NCBI GenBank assembly: GCA_051453625.1
Contig: JBOZIK010000001.1
Span: forward strand, 245,835,994-245,885,800
Direction of reading: 5' to 3'
Length of the DNA stretch: 49,807 nucleotides
Source: Welwitschia mirabilis
Taxonomy: Eukaryota; Gnetophyta; Gnetopsida; Welwitschiales
Both the position numbers and the translations under genes were made by a program. The first letter of the stretch is position 1. Each line of letters starts with the position of its first letter. The notes under the pieces are model-generated. The model did not search any database. It was not told the DNA's origin and saw only the letters and a program-made list of their open reading frames with translations. Positions 35,609 through 44,848 of the stretch are shown piece after piece.

Positions 35609-36048
35609 TCCTTTGGGATACTAGTTAATTCCTGTGTCTTATTACTATGAAGGGAATGTATTTCTTCANNNNNNNNNNNNNNNNNNNNNNNNNNNNNNNN
35701 NNNNNNNNNNNNNNNNNNNNNNNNNNNNNNNNNNNNNNNNNNNNNNNNNNNNNNNNNNNNNNNNNNNNNNNNNNNNNNNNNNNNNNNNNNNNNNNNNNNN
35801 NNNNNNNNNNNNNNNNNNNNNNNNNNNNNNNNNNNNNNNNNNNNNNNNNNNNNNNNNNNNNNNNNNNNNNNNNNNNNNNNNNNNNNNNNNNNNNNNNNNN
35901 NNNNNNNNNNNNNNNNNNNNNNNNNNNNNNNNNNNNNNNNNNNNNNNNNNNNNNNNNNNNNNNNNNNNNNNNNNNNNNNNNNNNNNNNTCCTTTGGGATA
36001 CTAGTTAATTCCTGTGTCTTATTACTATGAAGGGAATGTATTTCTTCA
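35609..36048. other. 320-N gap flanked by an identical 60-base repeat
   Basis: Positions 35609-35668 and 35989-36048 are identical over 60 bases (start TCCTTTGGGATACTAG). The gap at 35669-35988 therefore probably holds no unique sequence, or the two contigs overlap. The surrounding minus-strand sequence is the linker between integrase and RT. Confidence 0.9.
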
Positions 36049-36448
36049 TCCACGTAATCCTCCACTTATCATTTTCTGAACTTGTAACTGCTTCATTATA
36101 AATGGTAGGAATGTCATCTACTGTAATTGAAGATGCGCAGGCCACCATATAAGCTAAAAGAGAATCTTTTTTAATCATTCTCTTTGGCTTAATAGTTACA
36201 ATAGATTTTTTGCTGTGAAGATTCTTAAATCTGAACCTCCTCTTCATTAGAATCTTCTTCTACCAAAGAAGAGTCTTCAACTACTGGGATTATAATCATC
36301 TCAAATTCCACCTTCTTAGGAGTATCATCTGATTATTCTGCATTCATATTTTTTAACATGGTAGATTCATCAAAGGCGATATCCCTACTAAAGATTATAT
36401 TCTTCATCTCTAGACATCATAGATGATAACGTTTTATGCCAGAGGTGA

Positions 36449-36548
36449 NNNNNNNNNNNNNNNNNNNNNNNNNNNNNNNNNNNNNNNNNNNNNNNNNNNN
36501 NNNNNNNNNNNNNNNNNNNNNNNNNNNNNNNNNNNNNNNNNNNNNNNN
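36449..36548. other. Assembly gap (100 N) with duplicated flank
   Basis: The sequence before it (36284-36448) restarts after it (36549). Confidence 0.9.
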
Positions 36549-36783
36549 GGTTTATAATCATCTCAAATTCCACCTTCTTAGGAGTATTATTTGATTATTC
36601 TGCATTCATCTTTTTTAACATGATAGATTCATAAAAGGTGATATCCCTACTAAAGATTATATTCTTCATCTCTGGACACCATAGATGATAACTTTTTATG
36701 CTAGAGGTGATTCCCATGAATAATGCTTTCTTTGCTCTTAGATCCAACTTTGACTCCTTAACATGGTAATATGCAGTGAAACC

Positions 36784-36883
36784 NNNNNNNNNNNNNNNNN
36801 NNNNNNNNNNNNNNNNNNNNNNNNNNNNNNNNNNNNNNNNNNNNNNNNNNNNNNNNNNNNNNNNNNNNNNNNNNNNNNNNNNN
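36784..36883. other. Assembly gap (100 N) with duplicated flank
   Basis: The contig end before it matches 37300-37362. The sequence after it matches 36045-36165. Confidence 0.9.
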
Positions 36884-37161
36884 CTTCATCCATGGAAATC
36901 CTTCACTTATCATTTTCCGAACTCGTGATTGCTTCATTATAAGTGGTAGAATGTCATCTACTGTAATTGAAGATGCGCAAGCCATCATATCAATAAAGCG
37001 AACAGGTTTTCTAATCATTCTCTTTGGCTTGCTAGTTATTTCTATGGAGGTTCTTGGATCTGAACCTCCTCTTCATCAGAATCTCCTTCTACCACTAGAG
37101 AGTCTTCAACTGTTGGGATTATAATCCTCTTAAATTCCACCTTCTTAGGAGTATCATCTGA

Positions 37162-37990
37162 CTATTCTGAATTTACTTTTTTCAATATGATAGATTCATC
37201 AAAGGTGATATCCCTGCTAAAGATTATATTCATCATCTTTGGGCCCCATAGATGATAATCTTTTATGCTAGAGGTGATCCCCATGAACAATGCTTTCTTT
37301 GCTCTTGGATCCAACTTTGACTCCTTAATATGGTAATATGCAGTAGAACTAAACACATGTAAGGAATCATAATCTGTAGTAGGAATTCCATGCCATTTCA
37401 TCAATAGTATTTTCCACCAATTGTAATGAACGATAGATGATTAATGAGATGACACGTGTATGTCACAACCTCAGTTTAAAACTTTCATCCCAAATTAGTA
37501 TTGGATAGCATACATCGAACTTTCTCCAGCAATGTTCAGTTCATATGTTCTGCCACCGTATTTTGTTGTGGTATAGACTTAACAGTGAAGTATTTAATAA
37601 TGCCTTTATCTTCACAGATTTTTTTGAGTGGATCATTTTTGTACTCTCGACCATTATCGGTATAGAGACACTTAATCCTTTTACCTGTTTGAGTTTCCAT
37701 CATCCTTTTCCATTTGATGAATACTCCTAATACTTCATCCTTTATATTCATCAGGTACACTCATACTCTCCAGGAAAAATCATTAACAAAGATGATATAA
37801 TAGTGTTTTTCTTCCAAAGAACTTATTTGTAAGGACCCCATACATCAGAGCGAATATAATTCAAAATACCCTCAGTATTATGGATCGTTATTCCAAATTT
37901 CACCCTTGTTTATTTTCCTTTGATGTAATGCTTACAAAGATCTAATTTGCAGGTTTTCACTCTTTTCAATAATCCTTGACTTATGAGCTG
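37162..37990 (-). pseudogene. Copia integrase with intact D-D-35-E spacing
   Basis: The N-terminal zinc region starts at LWHIRLGHVG (38003-38032) and continues to KLDLCKHYIK at about 37920-37950, where the last Cys is Tyr. The catalytic core shows SDVWGP (first Asp, about 37840), LYTDNGREY (second Asp, about 37650) and PQQNTVAEHMN (Glu, about 37545). There are 35 residues between the second Asp and the Glu, the canonical spacing. The C-terminal part 37162-37404 reads SLHVFSSTAYYHIKESKLDP and continues with ALFMGITSSIKDYHLWGPKM and FSRDITFDES. Stops and a frameshift between 37404 and 37536 make it non-functional. It would have inserted element cDNA into chromosomes. Confidence 0.88.
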
Positions 37991-38002
37991 ATTTAAGGAT
38001 TT

Positions 38003-38437
38003 TTAACCTACATGCCCCAAGCGTATATGCCATAGCCTAATTACTTTTGACTCTCTATCATCTGTGGAAGTTGTTATAGCTATTTCCATAACTATACTAC
38101 CTAAGTAGTGGTATAGATTGTTATTTTTTTGAATTCTCTTCATCACCATGAGAGCACTAGAGATGATCTTTATGATTTCATCTTTTGCTCTTACTTCGAA
38201 CCCTTTTGATTCTAATGTTCCAATTGAAATGGGATTCTTCATCAACTCTGGCATATATTGAATACTTATTAAGGTTCTGATTGATCCATCTTCATTCTTC
38301 AAATGAATCAAATCAATCCTGTATACAATAAGAGGGGAATCATCTATTATGTAGACTATTCCACCTTTTAGTTCTTTAAAATTAAAGAACCAGTCCTTAT
38401 GTGGACACATATGATAACTACATGTTGTATCCAGCAT
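38003..38437 (-). pseudogene. Copia protease and gag-pre-integrase, 144 codons open
   Basis: The frame is open for 144 codons. It starts MLDTTCSYHMCPHKDWFFNF, where the family has D-[ST]-[AG]-C. The catalytic Asp (38429-38431) is present, but the third position is Thr rather than Gly/Ala. KEDGSIRTL-like and IQYMPELMKNPISIGTLESK follow, then a pre-integrase segment ending RLWHIRLGHVG. The stop comes at the 38003-38005 codon. This is the longest uninterrupted coding remnant in the window. The Met is internal to the ancestral polyprotein, not a real start. Confidence 0.85.
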
Positions 38438-38539
38438 CCATACATTAGAAGCACTTCTTGATGATGTAGTAAGTGAGAAATCTGATTTTGCATCATTACA
38501 ATCAGCTACATTTAATTTTGCTATGGCCTTTTCCCTATA

Positions 38540-39358
38540 AGATTTACCCTTATTTTTTAACTTTGGGTAATCTCTCTTCTAGTGTTCTTTTTCTTGGTAG
38601 AATGCATACTCCTCTTTTCTTGGTTTTAGCTTTGAATTGGATCTTTTCTTATTTCCTTCACTCTAATTTTATGGTCGAACTTTAACTACCAATGCTTTTA
38701 CATCTCCTCTTGAACTACCTTATTTGTTCTTCTTTCTTAAATTATAACTATAAAAGGCAATACATACTTCACTAAGAAATATAGTAGCCTTCTTGTGGAG
38801 TAGAGCAGTCTCAAGAAACTCAAACTCCTTAGGAAGTGATCCCAACAACATCAGAGCCAAATCCCTATCTTTGAAAGTTTCATCCATATTCTGTAGATTA
38901 TTAACCAACTAGTTAAAGCTGGTTATGTGTTCATTCATAGTGGCATCTGGTACATAGAAAAAACCAAACAACCTCTTCTTGATGTGGAGCTTTTGTTAGT
39001 TATATTTTTTTATAAATGTTTCTTTCAGTGCCATCCAGATTTTTAGTGTAGATTTCTCCTTAGAGAATACATATCTCTACTCTCTAGAAAGGCACGAATG
39101 AATTGTACCACATGCTAACTAATTAATTATCTTTCAATCTTTCTCCTCAACATCATTTGGTCTTTCTTCTTTGATAGCACTATCTATACCTTGCTAAAAA
39201 AGAGTGTTTATAATGTTACTTTGCCACATACCAAAATGCCTGGTGCCATTAAAAGTCTCTACTACAAATCTTGCACTTGTCATAATAAGTCTTGCTTAAA
39301 TAGATAATGATGAAGCTACTATCATGAATGATGTAGCCGTACTTGCACTATCTTCCAT
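38540..39358 (-). pseudogene. Copia gag with Cys-to-Tyr zinc knuckle
   Basis: An ATG at 39358 (minus) opens MEDSASTATSF, a plausible true start. Segments typical of the copia gag domain follow: ETFNGTRHFGMWQSNIINTL, ACGTIHSCLSRE, YVPDATMNEHITSFN and DRDLALMLLGSLPKEFEFLE. The latter lies in the 62-codon frame 38720-38908. The knuckle at 38567-38611 reads YAFYQEKEH, a stop, KRDY: three Cys have become Tyr, His is kept, and a Trp codon is now a stop. All are G-to-A in the sense strand. Gag would form the particle around the element RNA. Confidence 0.85.
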
Positions 39359-39450
39359 CTCAATTTTAAATATTATTTAGCAGCCTTCAATGGAGGTATT
39401 AAATAGCCTAAGAAAATCTTTTCTAATGTGGAAGATTAGATTAAACTACA

Positions 39451-39470
39451 ACCACAGAGCATACCAAGAA
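39451..39470 (-). other. Primer-site region of the 33-40 kb copia element
   Basis: The minus strand after the LTR reads TTCTTGGTATGCTCTGTGG. The first part TGGTAT fits an initiator-Met-tRNA site. The remainder (GCTCTG) does not match CAGAGC, so the assignment is by position more than by sequence. Confidence 0.5.
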
Positions 39471-39945
39471 TGTTGTAAAAAACAATAAAAGAAAGAACAC
39501 CATATTTTAACGAGATTTAGCCAATTATGCCTACATCCTTAGACACTACCAAACTTTATTTTACAAGAAATATTACAAGTGAAATATCACAACTAAAAAA
39601 AGAGAAAGAATAATCTAGCTAAGATAAGGCTTACAATTTTTGGGATGAAAAACTAAGTGGGAGATGGATCCCTTTTATGGNNNNNNNNNNNNNNNNNNNN
39701 NNNNNNNNNNNNNNNNNNNNNNNNNNNNNNNNNNNNNNNNNNNNNNNNNNNNNNNNNNNNNNNNNNNNNNNNNNNNNNNNGAGAAAGAATAATGTATCCA
39801 AGATAAGGCTTACAATTTTTGGGATGAAAAACTAAGTGGGAGATGGATCCCTTTTATGGCTTAAAAGCCTTAGTCCTTTTCTTATGATACCCATGTGGGA
39901 TAAATGCACTCCCACTATTCATTTTATATAACCCAAAATATAACA
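39471..39945 (-). repeat. 5' LTR of the 33-40 kb copia element, with gap artefact
   Basis: It begins TGTTGT and ends ATAACA on the plus strand, so TG...CA is intact. It spans 475 positions, but 39602-39680 is repeated at 39781-39859 (79 bases) around a 100-N gap. Removing one copy and the gap leaves exactly 296 bp, equal to the other LTR. Confidence 0.92.
39681..39780. other. Assembly gap (100 N) inside the 5' LTR
   Basis: Flanked by the same 79 bases on each side, with few differences. Confidence 0.95.
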
Positions 39946-40420
39946 GCTTATTGCTCTTGATGTGCCATACTTACAATTTGCATTCTGCCTGCTCTTGAAT
40001 GCAACTTGTTTACTGTGTCAATCTTTACCTTCTGAACTTCATGCCCCTTCACTTCTATCTAGTGTATTTTTTCCTACACGTGATGCTTGTCATGCTCTCT
40101 ACTATGCCACCTATATTTGTGCTACCTGCAAGTACTTCATGGTTCTTGCTCCTCTGCACTTGTGATCGACATGCAGTTTAATTTGTTATTAGGCACTCCA
40201 TTACTTCACCTTACCACTACCATGTTATCCTAATACTCGTACCTTATGCTTACATACATGCTTCCAGTTTCTCTCCATCCTATCTTTTTTACGATATCTA
40301 GTGCTAGTGGAACATTATTTTTCACAATTGTATTTCAATGCTAGCACATGATTGCTATACTAGGAAAGTCATTTGTCTTCTATAGAGGTTTAATTTCCAC
40401 TTATGATGAAAGTAAATTTT

Positions 40421-40690
40421 TAAGTTTTATGTTTGTAATATTTTTAGTTTTATATCTTCCTGTATTATGAGCTATTTCTCAATTATTATTCAATTTTGAG
40501 CACATGCATTTAGTTAAGCCATTACTCAGTCATTGTCTTACTTCTTTACATATAGACTATTTTTTAGTTTTTTTAGTTTTTGAGCCATTTTTCTTAGTTT
40601 TTATGTTTTTTAAAGCATTTTTAGTTTTGTAAAACTCAAACTTAATCTTTTAAGCCTTTTTAGTATTTTTTCAAAGTTTATTAAATGTTT
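40421..40690 (+). repeat. TTTTTAGTTTT-rich low-complexity tract
   Basis: The motif TTTTAGTTTT and close variants recur about eight times in 270 bp (for example near 40442, 40562, 40573, 40595, 40619). Confidence 0.6.
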
Positions 40691-40744
40691 TTATGATTAC
40701 TGTAAGTACATAAACTTTATTTCTCTCTCTTTTTCTCTTATGAA

Positions 40745-40873
40745 GTTAAGTTTAGGATGTGGAGCAAGATCCAGTTAACTTGATTTTTCTTACTTAGAAT
40801 TATTTTTGTAATTTAGGTAGACTAACTTAAGTTTGGATGTTTAGTAAGATCTACTTCGCTTAACTATATAAAG
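40745..40873 (+). promoter_or_regulatory. Short direct repeat followed by TATA-like box
   Basis: TTAAGTTTAGGATG (about 40746) and TTAAGTTTGGATG (about 40827) start two related 28-base units 81 bp apart, each continuing with AGCAAGATC or AGTAAGATC. TATATAAAG follows at 40865-40873. The arrangement resembles an LTR promoter upstream of the gag at 42 kb. No transcript evidence is available. Confidence 0.35.
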
Positions 40874-41989
40874 TCATTCCTTGTTTTTATGTTCTTTTTG
40901 TATTTTTTCTTTACTTTTTTCACATTTAACTATAAGTTTTGTATTAAGGTTTTAAAATTGAAAATTAGATTCACCATAAATACATCATGTTCTTTATTAG
41001 TAATAAGTCTTAATTGGTAAGGGGGATCAGTATATCTACATAAATAGATATCTATGTTAGGCTACATTGTCCTTTAAGCTTGTTATATAGTCTTTAACTA
41101 CCTTTACTACAAACTTTAGGTCATATGGAGAACTATGTCTCTTTGAAATGAAAATGTCCTGAGTGCCCTAAGATCTAGATTCCTATGCATGTCTTAGTAA
41201 TTGAGGGTATACTACATGAAGGCCAGAGGCATAGTGATAAAGTTTACTTATATTTCATTACTAAGTCAATAGAAGAACATAAGAATCATCAATTTTAAAC
41301 TTTATTGACTCTAAAGTATAAGTATGTTACCCAAATTACATAGTACTCTTCTTTAAGGGGGGGTATATAGGTAAGATAACCAATATTACTTGATGTATTT
41401 GATGCCCTAATAAGGTGATTTACATTATGTCTTTTTACTCTCTTAGTAGATAAGGATATCATCTTTGGATAGGACATGATTACTATCCAAATTTTAGAGA
41501 TAATCGTAAAATTAACAAATTTGTATTTTCATCATCTAATAATCAAATTAAAATCCTTGTATTAAAACCTATCTCATTTATATTAAGACATTTTTAATAA
41601 AGTATCGTTATTTATTCTTGTGCATGTAGGCTTTTCATTGATTAGCGGTCTATCTTGGTTATCACACATTATGTTTTAGAAAGATCACTTAGAGTTTTAG
41701 GCTTAATTTCCTTTGATCATAATTATACCTCTCTATCTTGACATTTTTCTATCTCTTTATTTTCATTGCATTGTGATTTGAATAGATCACTTGAAATTGT
41801 GGATAAGAGCAAGATCCCTTTTCTTGTGATTATATCATTATCTTTATCTTTTTTATTTCCTTTTTTGGATTTTTAATAAGCTTTTTTTGTGTGATGGATA
41901 TATTTATTTTAGTAGTAAATGTTAGTAATATCTCTCTAGCATTCAACTTTATATTATAACTTATCAAACCTCTTCTATCTCTTCTCAAC

Positions 41990-43307
41990 ATTCATTATGA
42001 TGTCAACATCAAAAGATAGATTCCATATCATATGAAACAGCTTTATGTTAGTATTAATCATAGGAATTAGAGTTGAGAGGAATGAANNNNNNNNNNNNNN
42101 NNNNNNNNNNNNNNNNNNNNNNNNNNNNNNNNNNNNNNNNNNNNNNNNNNNNNNNNNNNNNNNNNNNNNNNNNNNNNNNNNNNNNNGAAACAACTTTATG
42201 TTAGTATTAATCATAGGAATTAGAGTTGAGAGGAATGAAATGAAGATTTTATGTCTATAATGTATCTTTATGGCTTTAACAGAGACTTTTCTTAATGAAG
42301 CACATGTTCTTCTTTAATACTAGGATGAATAAATGCATGAAAAACCATTGATAGTAATCTCACTAAAATAATGTGAACATTGCTTATTCTACATAAAAAG
42401 TTGATTAATAGAAGTACTCTTAGTTATACCAATTATTATAGTTTGCAATATACATTTTACACAAAGAATGATTTAGAATTGATAAACCTCAATATGAGCA
42501 TGATAGACCTTTATTATGAGAAAGTTAAAATGCATCATCTCATAGATCAAATAACAGATATTGAGGAAAAGGTTGTTGAGATAGACCTCAAGAATCAAGT
42601 TTGTATTTATTACATCAACTTAGTTCATTATTATTTAAAAGTTTTATATCTTTGGAACAATGTTCTATCTCTTCATGAAAATAAGCAGGTACATAATATG
42701 AACTTTTGGCATGCTCTGTAAGAATCTTATTATCACAAAAGTAAAATTTAACTTTAGAGGCTCTTCATCCTCTAATGCAACATTCAAAGTTTCTTATTCT
42801 TATGGCCTTCCTCATAAATATAAGTAATCTTTTAGAAACTCTCATCTACTAAAGAAATCACATCACAAAAAGATCAAGGCTTTATATAAATAGCAAACTA
42901 AGAAGTCTAATTAGAGTCAACTAAATAAGAATCAAGTTTAGAATATTGTTAATCCAAATTAGAATAAATATTAGTAATTATGGTGAGATAGATAAGGTCA
43001 TAGTACAGATTTTGTTGGACATCTTAGAACAAGATAAAGTCTATACTTAAGGCAAATATACTTACTAATAAATCTAATACCCTTGATGCTATTGAAAATT
43101 TTAAGTGAAACATAGTTTTTAACAATTCTAACTTTATTGGTCTGAGTGAACACATACCACATGATGAGATGTTAATTTTTGATATAGGTATAACTCATAA
43201 CATGACTTATTAATGTGATTATCTTAATAACTTTATGGAAGTACCTAGTGAGGTATATTTGGTAGATAGAACTCTAGTTCTAGGAAATATTATGCTTTGA
43301 TAACCTT
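41990..43307 (+). pseudogene. Copia gag-protease fragment truncated by an inserted element
   Basis: Plus-strand gag pieces are ETFLNEAHVLL at about 42279 and EKPLIVISLK, a stop, CEHCLFYIK at about 42340-42400. Then comes a 113-codon open frame, 42380-42721, with TKNDLELINLNMSMIDLYYE, IEEKVVEIDLKNQVCIYYIN and VLYLWNNVLSLHENK, matching the later gag domain. A knuckle-like SYSYGLPHKYK, a stop, SFRN occurs near 42803-42847. The protease reads MLIFDIGITHNMTY at about 43169-43210, where D-[ST]-G has become D-I-G, then CDYLNNFMEVPSEVYLVDRT. The homology stops at 43300, exactly where the next element's LTR begins. A 100-N gap with duplicated flanks lies at 42087-42186. Confidence 0.75.
42087..42186. 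other. Assembly gap (100 N) with duplicated 53-base flanks
   Basis: 42034-42086 and 42187-42239 are the same 53 bases with one difference (G/A). Confidence 0.93.
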
Positions 43308-44783
43308 TTTTGGATTATGTTTTGGTAATTGATGTCAAACTAATGTTTTCTGTATAGAAAATTTGGTATTTTATGTAGAAGATATGATATTACTTAAAGG
43401 TTAAAAGATGAAACTGAATTGGTCAATTTCTAAAAACTAGAAATCTATCAATTTATTTACCCTCAAGATGAAGTCAACTAGATTTTAAAGAGGTTAATCA
43501 CACCTGAGGCAGATAGGAAAAAAGAACTTCATCTAGAGGGTTTGACCGAATTTTAATGGGGTCAACTAGATCTATAACCTCAAGAAACCAGTGTCATTAA
43601 ACCAAATGGAAAGGGTTGATCATATCTATACGGAGTTGATCAAATTTGAGGAACTAACAAACAGTATCCTCAAACTGAATAATAAGGAGTCAACCAGACC
43701 TAGGATGGGGTTGACCAAATTCAATGCAGAAAATGGGAAAGAATTTTTATCAGAAGAGTAGGTGATTAAATGAATTACTAGTAATTAAGCTAGGGTCTAT
43801 TAGACCTAGATGGGGTCAACCAAACAAGAAGCCATAAGAAATTAAGGTAACCAAGCTTCTCTCTTAAGTGACCTATGTAAATTATGGCATCATATGAGGT
43901 TGATCAAATTTTTTTAGGGTCGACCGAATTGAGCAAAAATAAAATTTTTCTTAATATTTTGTATCTAATATGTATTCATTAGGTAGCTATTTTTTAGCAA
44001 TTTATAGTCATCAGAGGTGGAATTTAAATGTAATAAACCAAAAAGCTCTTTCATTATAAATAGCTAAGTCATAGACGATCAAAAAATATTTTGGAATAAT
44101 TCTTATTTAGAAAAATCTATTGGATCTAAAAGATCAAGCTTTATATTTAAGAATTATCATGTTGTAGCTTGGCATCAACACTTTTAACTGAAGGAGATTT
44201 GCATTTGGCATACTCTCTACATTCAAGATCAGATATAGAGGTTTATTGGTTGTACTTCTATAAGAGGAGATCTCTATCATATGTACTAATTTGAAAATGA
44301 GTGATATCTATGCTTTTAAGGCATCCTTATATCACTAACCTGTTTTCTAAAAGTTAAGATTAAGTCTTGAAAATCTATGCTAAAGGTTGAGACTAAGCCT
44401 TGAAAAGTCCATTTTAAAGGTTGAGAATAAGCCTTGAAAAATATGTTCTAAAGGTTAAGACTTAGCTTAGAAAAGTCTATTTGTAAAGGTTGCGGGTCAA
44501 CCTTGAATACCTAGTGGAGTAATAAAGATCCTAGATCTATCTTAAGAATAAGCTAATCCTCAAGAGTGGAGTAGGGATTTTGTTGAACAACTATAAATCT
44601 GGTGTGCACCAAATAGGTATTTATTCTTTTAATTTTTAGTTCTTTAATTTTTTCTTTCCCACATTCTAGATTAGTTTAATTTGTATATGCAAATTGGTAT
44701 TTTGGTTTGATTTTGTTTAGAATATTTATTAAAATTTTTTAAAAAACCTATTCATCCCTCCTTTAGGGTTCTTGATCCTATCA
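43308..44783 (+). repeat. 5' LTR of the Sirevirus-like element (1,476 bp)
   Basis: The start TTTTGGATTATGTTTT recurs at 49571, and about 237 bp can be aligned to the window end (AATGTCAAACTAATGTTTTC is nearly identical in both). The end GATCCTATCA is followed by a primer-site-like motif. The first 650 bp holds many GTCGAC-derived hexamers (GTCAAC, GTTGAC, GTTGATC). Around 44330-44500 a unit with AAGGTTGAGA and AGCCTTGAAAA repeats four to five times with a period of about 50 bp. Confidence 0.85.
44336..44510 (+). repeat. Tandem ~50-bp repeats within the LTR
   Basis: Units with TAAAGGTTGAGACTAAGCC and then TTGAAAA.TC recur at about 44350, 44385, 44412, 44445 and 44480. They are imperfect, differing mainly by transitions. 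Confidence 0.7.
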
Positions 44784-44797
44784 TTTAGTATTAGATC
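44784..44797 (+). other. Primer binding site (degraded initiator Met tRNA type)
   Basis: TTTAGTATTAGATC follows the LTR end directly. It differs from TTTGGTATCAGAGC at three positions. Confidence 0.6.
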
Positions 44798-44848
44798 TAA
44801 GTTCAGTCTTCATTAGATTTTAATCAATCTTAATCTTAGAACCCTAAA

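Larger units (their letters stand above)
36045..37160 (-). pseudogene. Copia integrase-RT linker, present as three overlapping contig copies
   Basis: The minus strand encodes an acidic, Ser/Thr-rich linker and the beginning of the RT region (ACASSITVDDIPTIYNEAVT at about 36080-36145; RRFRFKNLHSKKS near 36210). The block at 36284-36448 recurs at 36549-36712 and again at 37117-37280. The block at 36045-36165 recurs at 36884-37005, and 36721-36783 recurs at 37300-37362. So there are three versions of one stretch of about 700 bp, separated by 100-N gaps. A real element has it once. Small differences among them suggest alleles or sister copies. Confidence 0.75.
33370..39945 (-). mobile_element. 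Minus-strand Ty1/copia element with both LTRs
   Basis: LTRs at 33370-33665 and 39471-39945 flank a full set of coding remnants on the minus strand: gag, zinc knuckle, protease, integrase, RT and RNase H, then a polypurine tract. The domain order and family motifs are those of plant copia elements. Flanking pentamers GTTCA (33365-33369) and GCTTA (39946-39950) match at 3 of 5 positions, both differences being C/T, so they may be a decayed target duplication. The LTRs are about 86 percent identical with no length difference. Six N gaps plus repeated contig ends inflate the element by well over 1 kb. All reading frames are broken. Confidence 0.9.
39946..41980. other. Mixed-composition flank, possible LTR or leader of the next copia element
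   Basis: The first 400 bp is less AT-rich. It contains overlapping 67- and 60-codon plus frames (39962-40181) that I do not recognise and regard as chance. From 40421 to 40690 TTTTTAGTTTT-like motifs recur. A short direct repeat and a TATA-like motif lie at 40745-40873. The gag of the next copia element begins near 41990, so its 5' LTR should lie somewhere here, but no second LTR is available for comparison and no convincing primer site was found. Confidence 0.35.

Noticed and set aside
36045-37362. True tandem triplication of a copia segment
   Set aside because: Each copy ends at a 100-N gap and the blocks overlap like contig ends, so artefact is the simpler explanation.
39962-40181. Overlapping 67- and 60-codon frames as a host gene
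   Set aside because: Two overlapping frames in pyrimidine-rich DNA, no known domain, no splice or promoter support.
41295-41477. 60-codon minus frame as a small gene
   Set aside because: No recognisable domain and no conserved neighbours; the region is probably retroelement leader or LTR.
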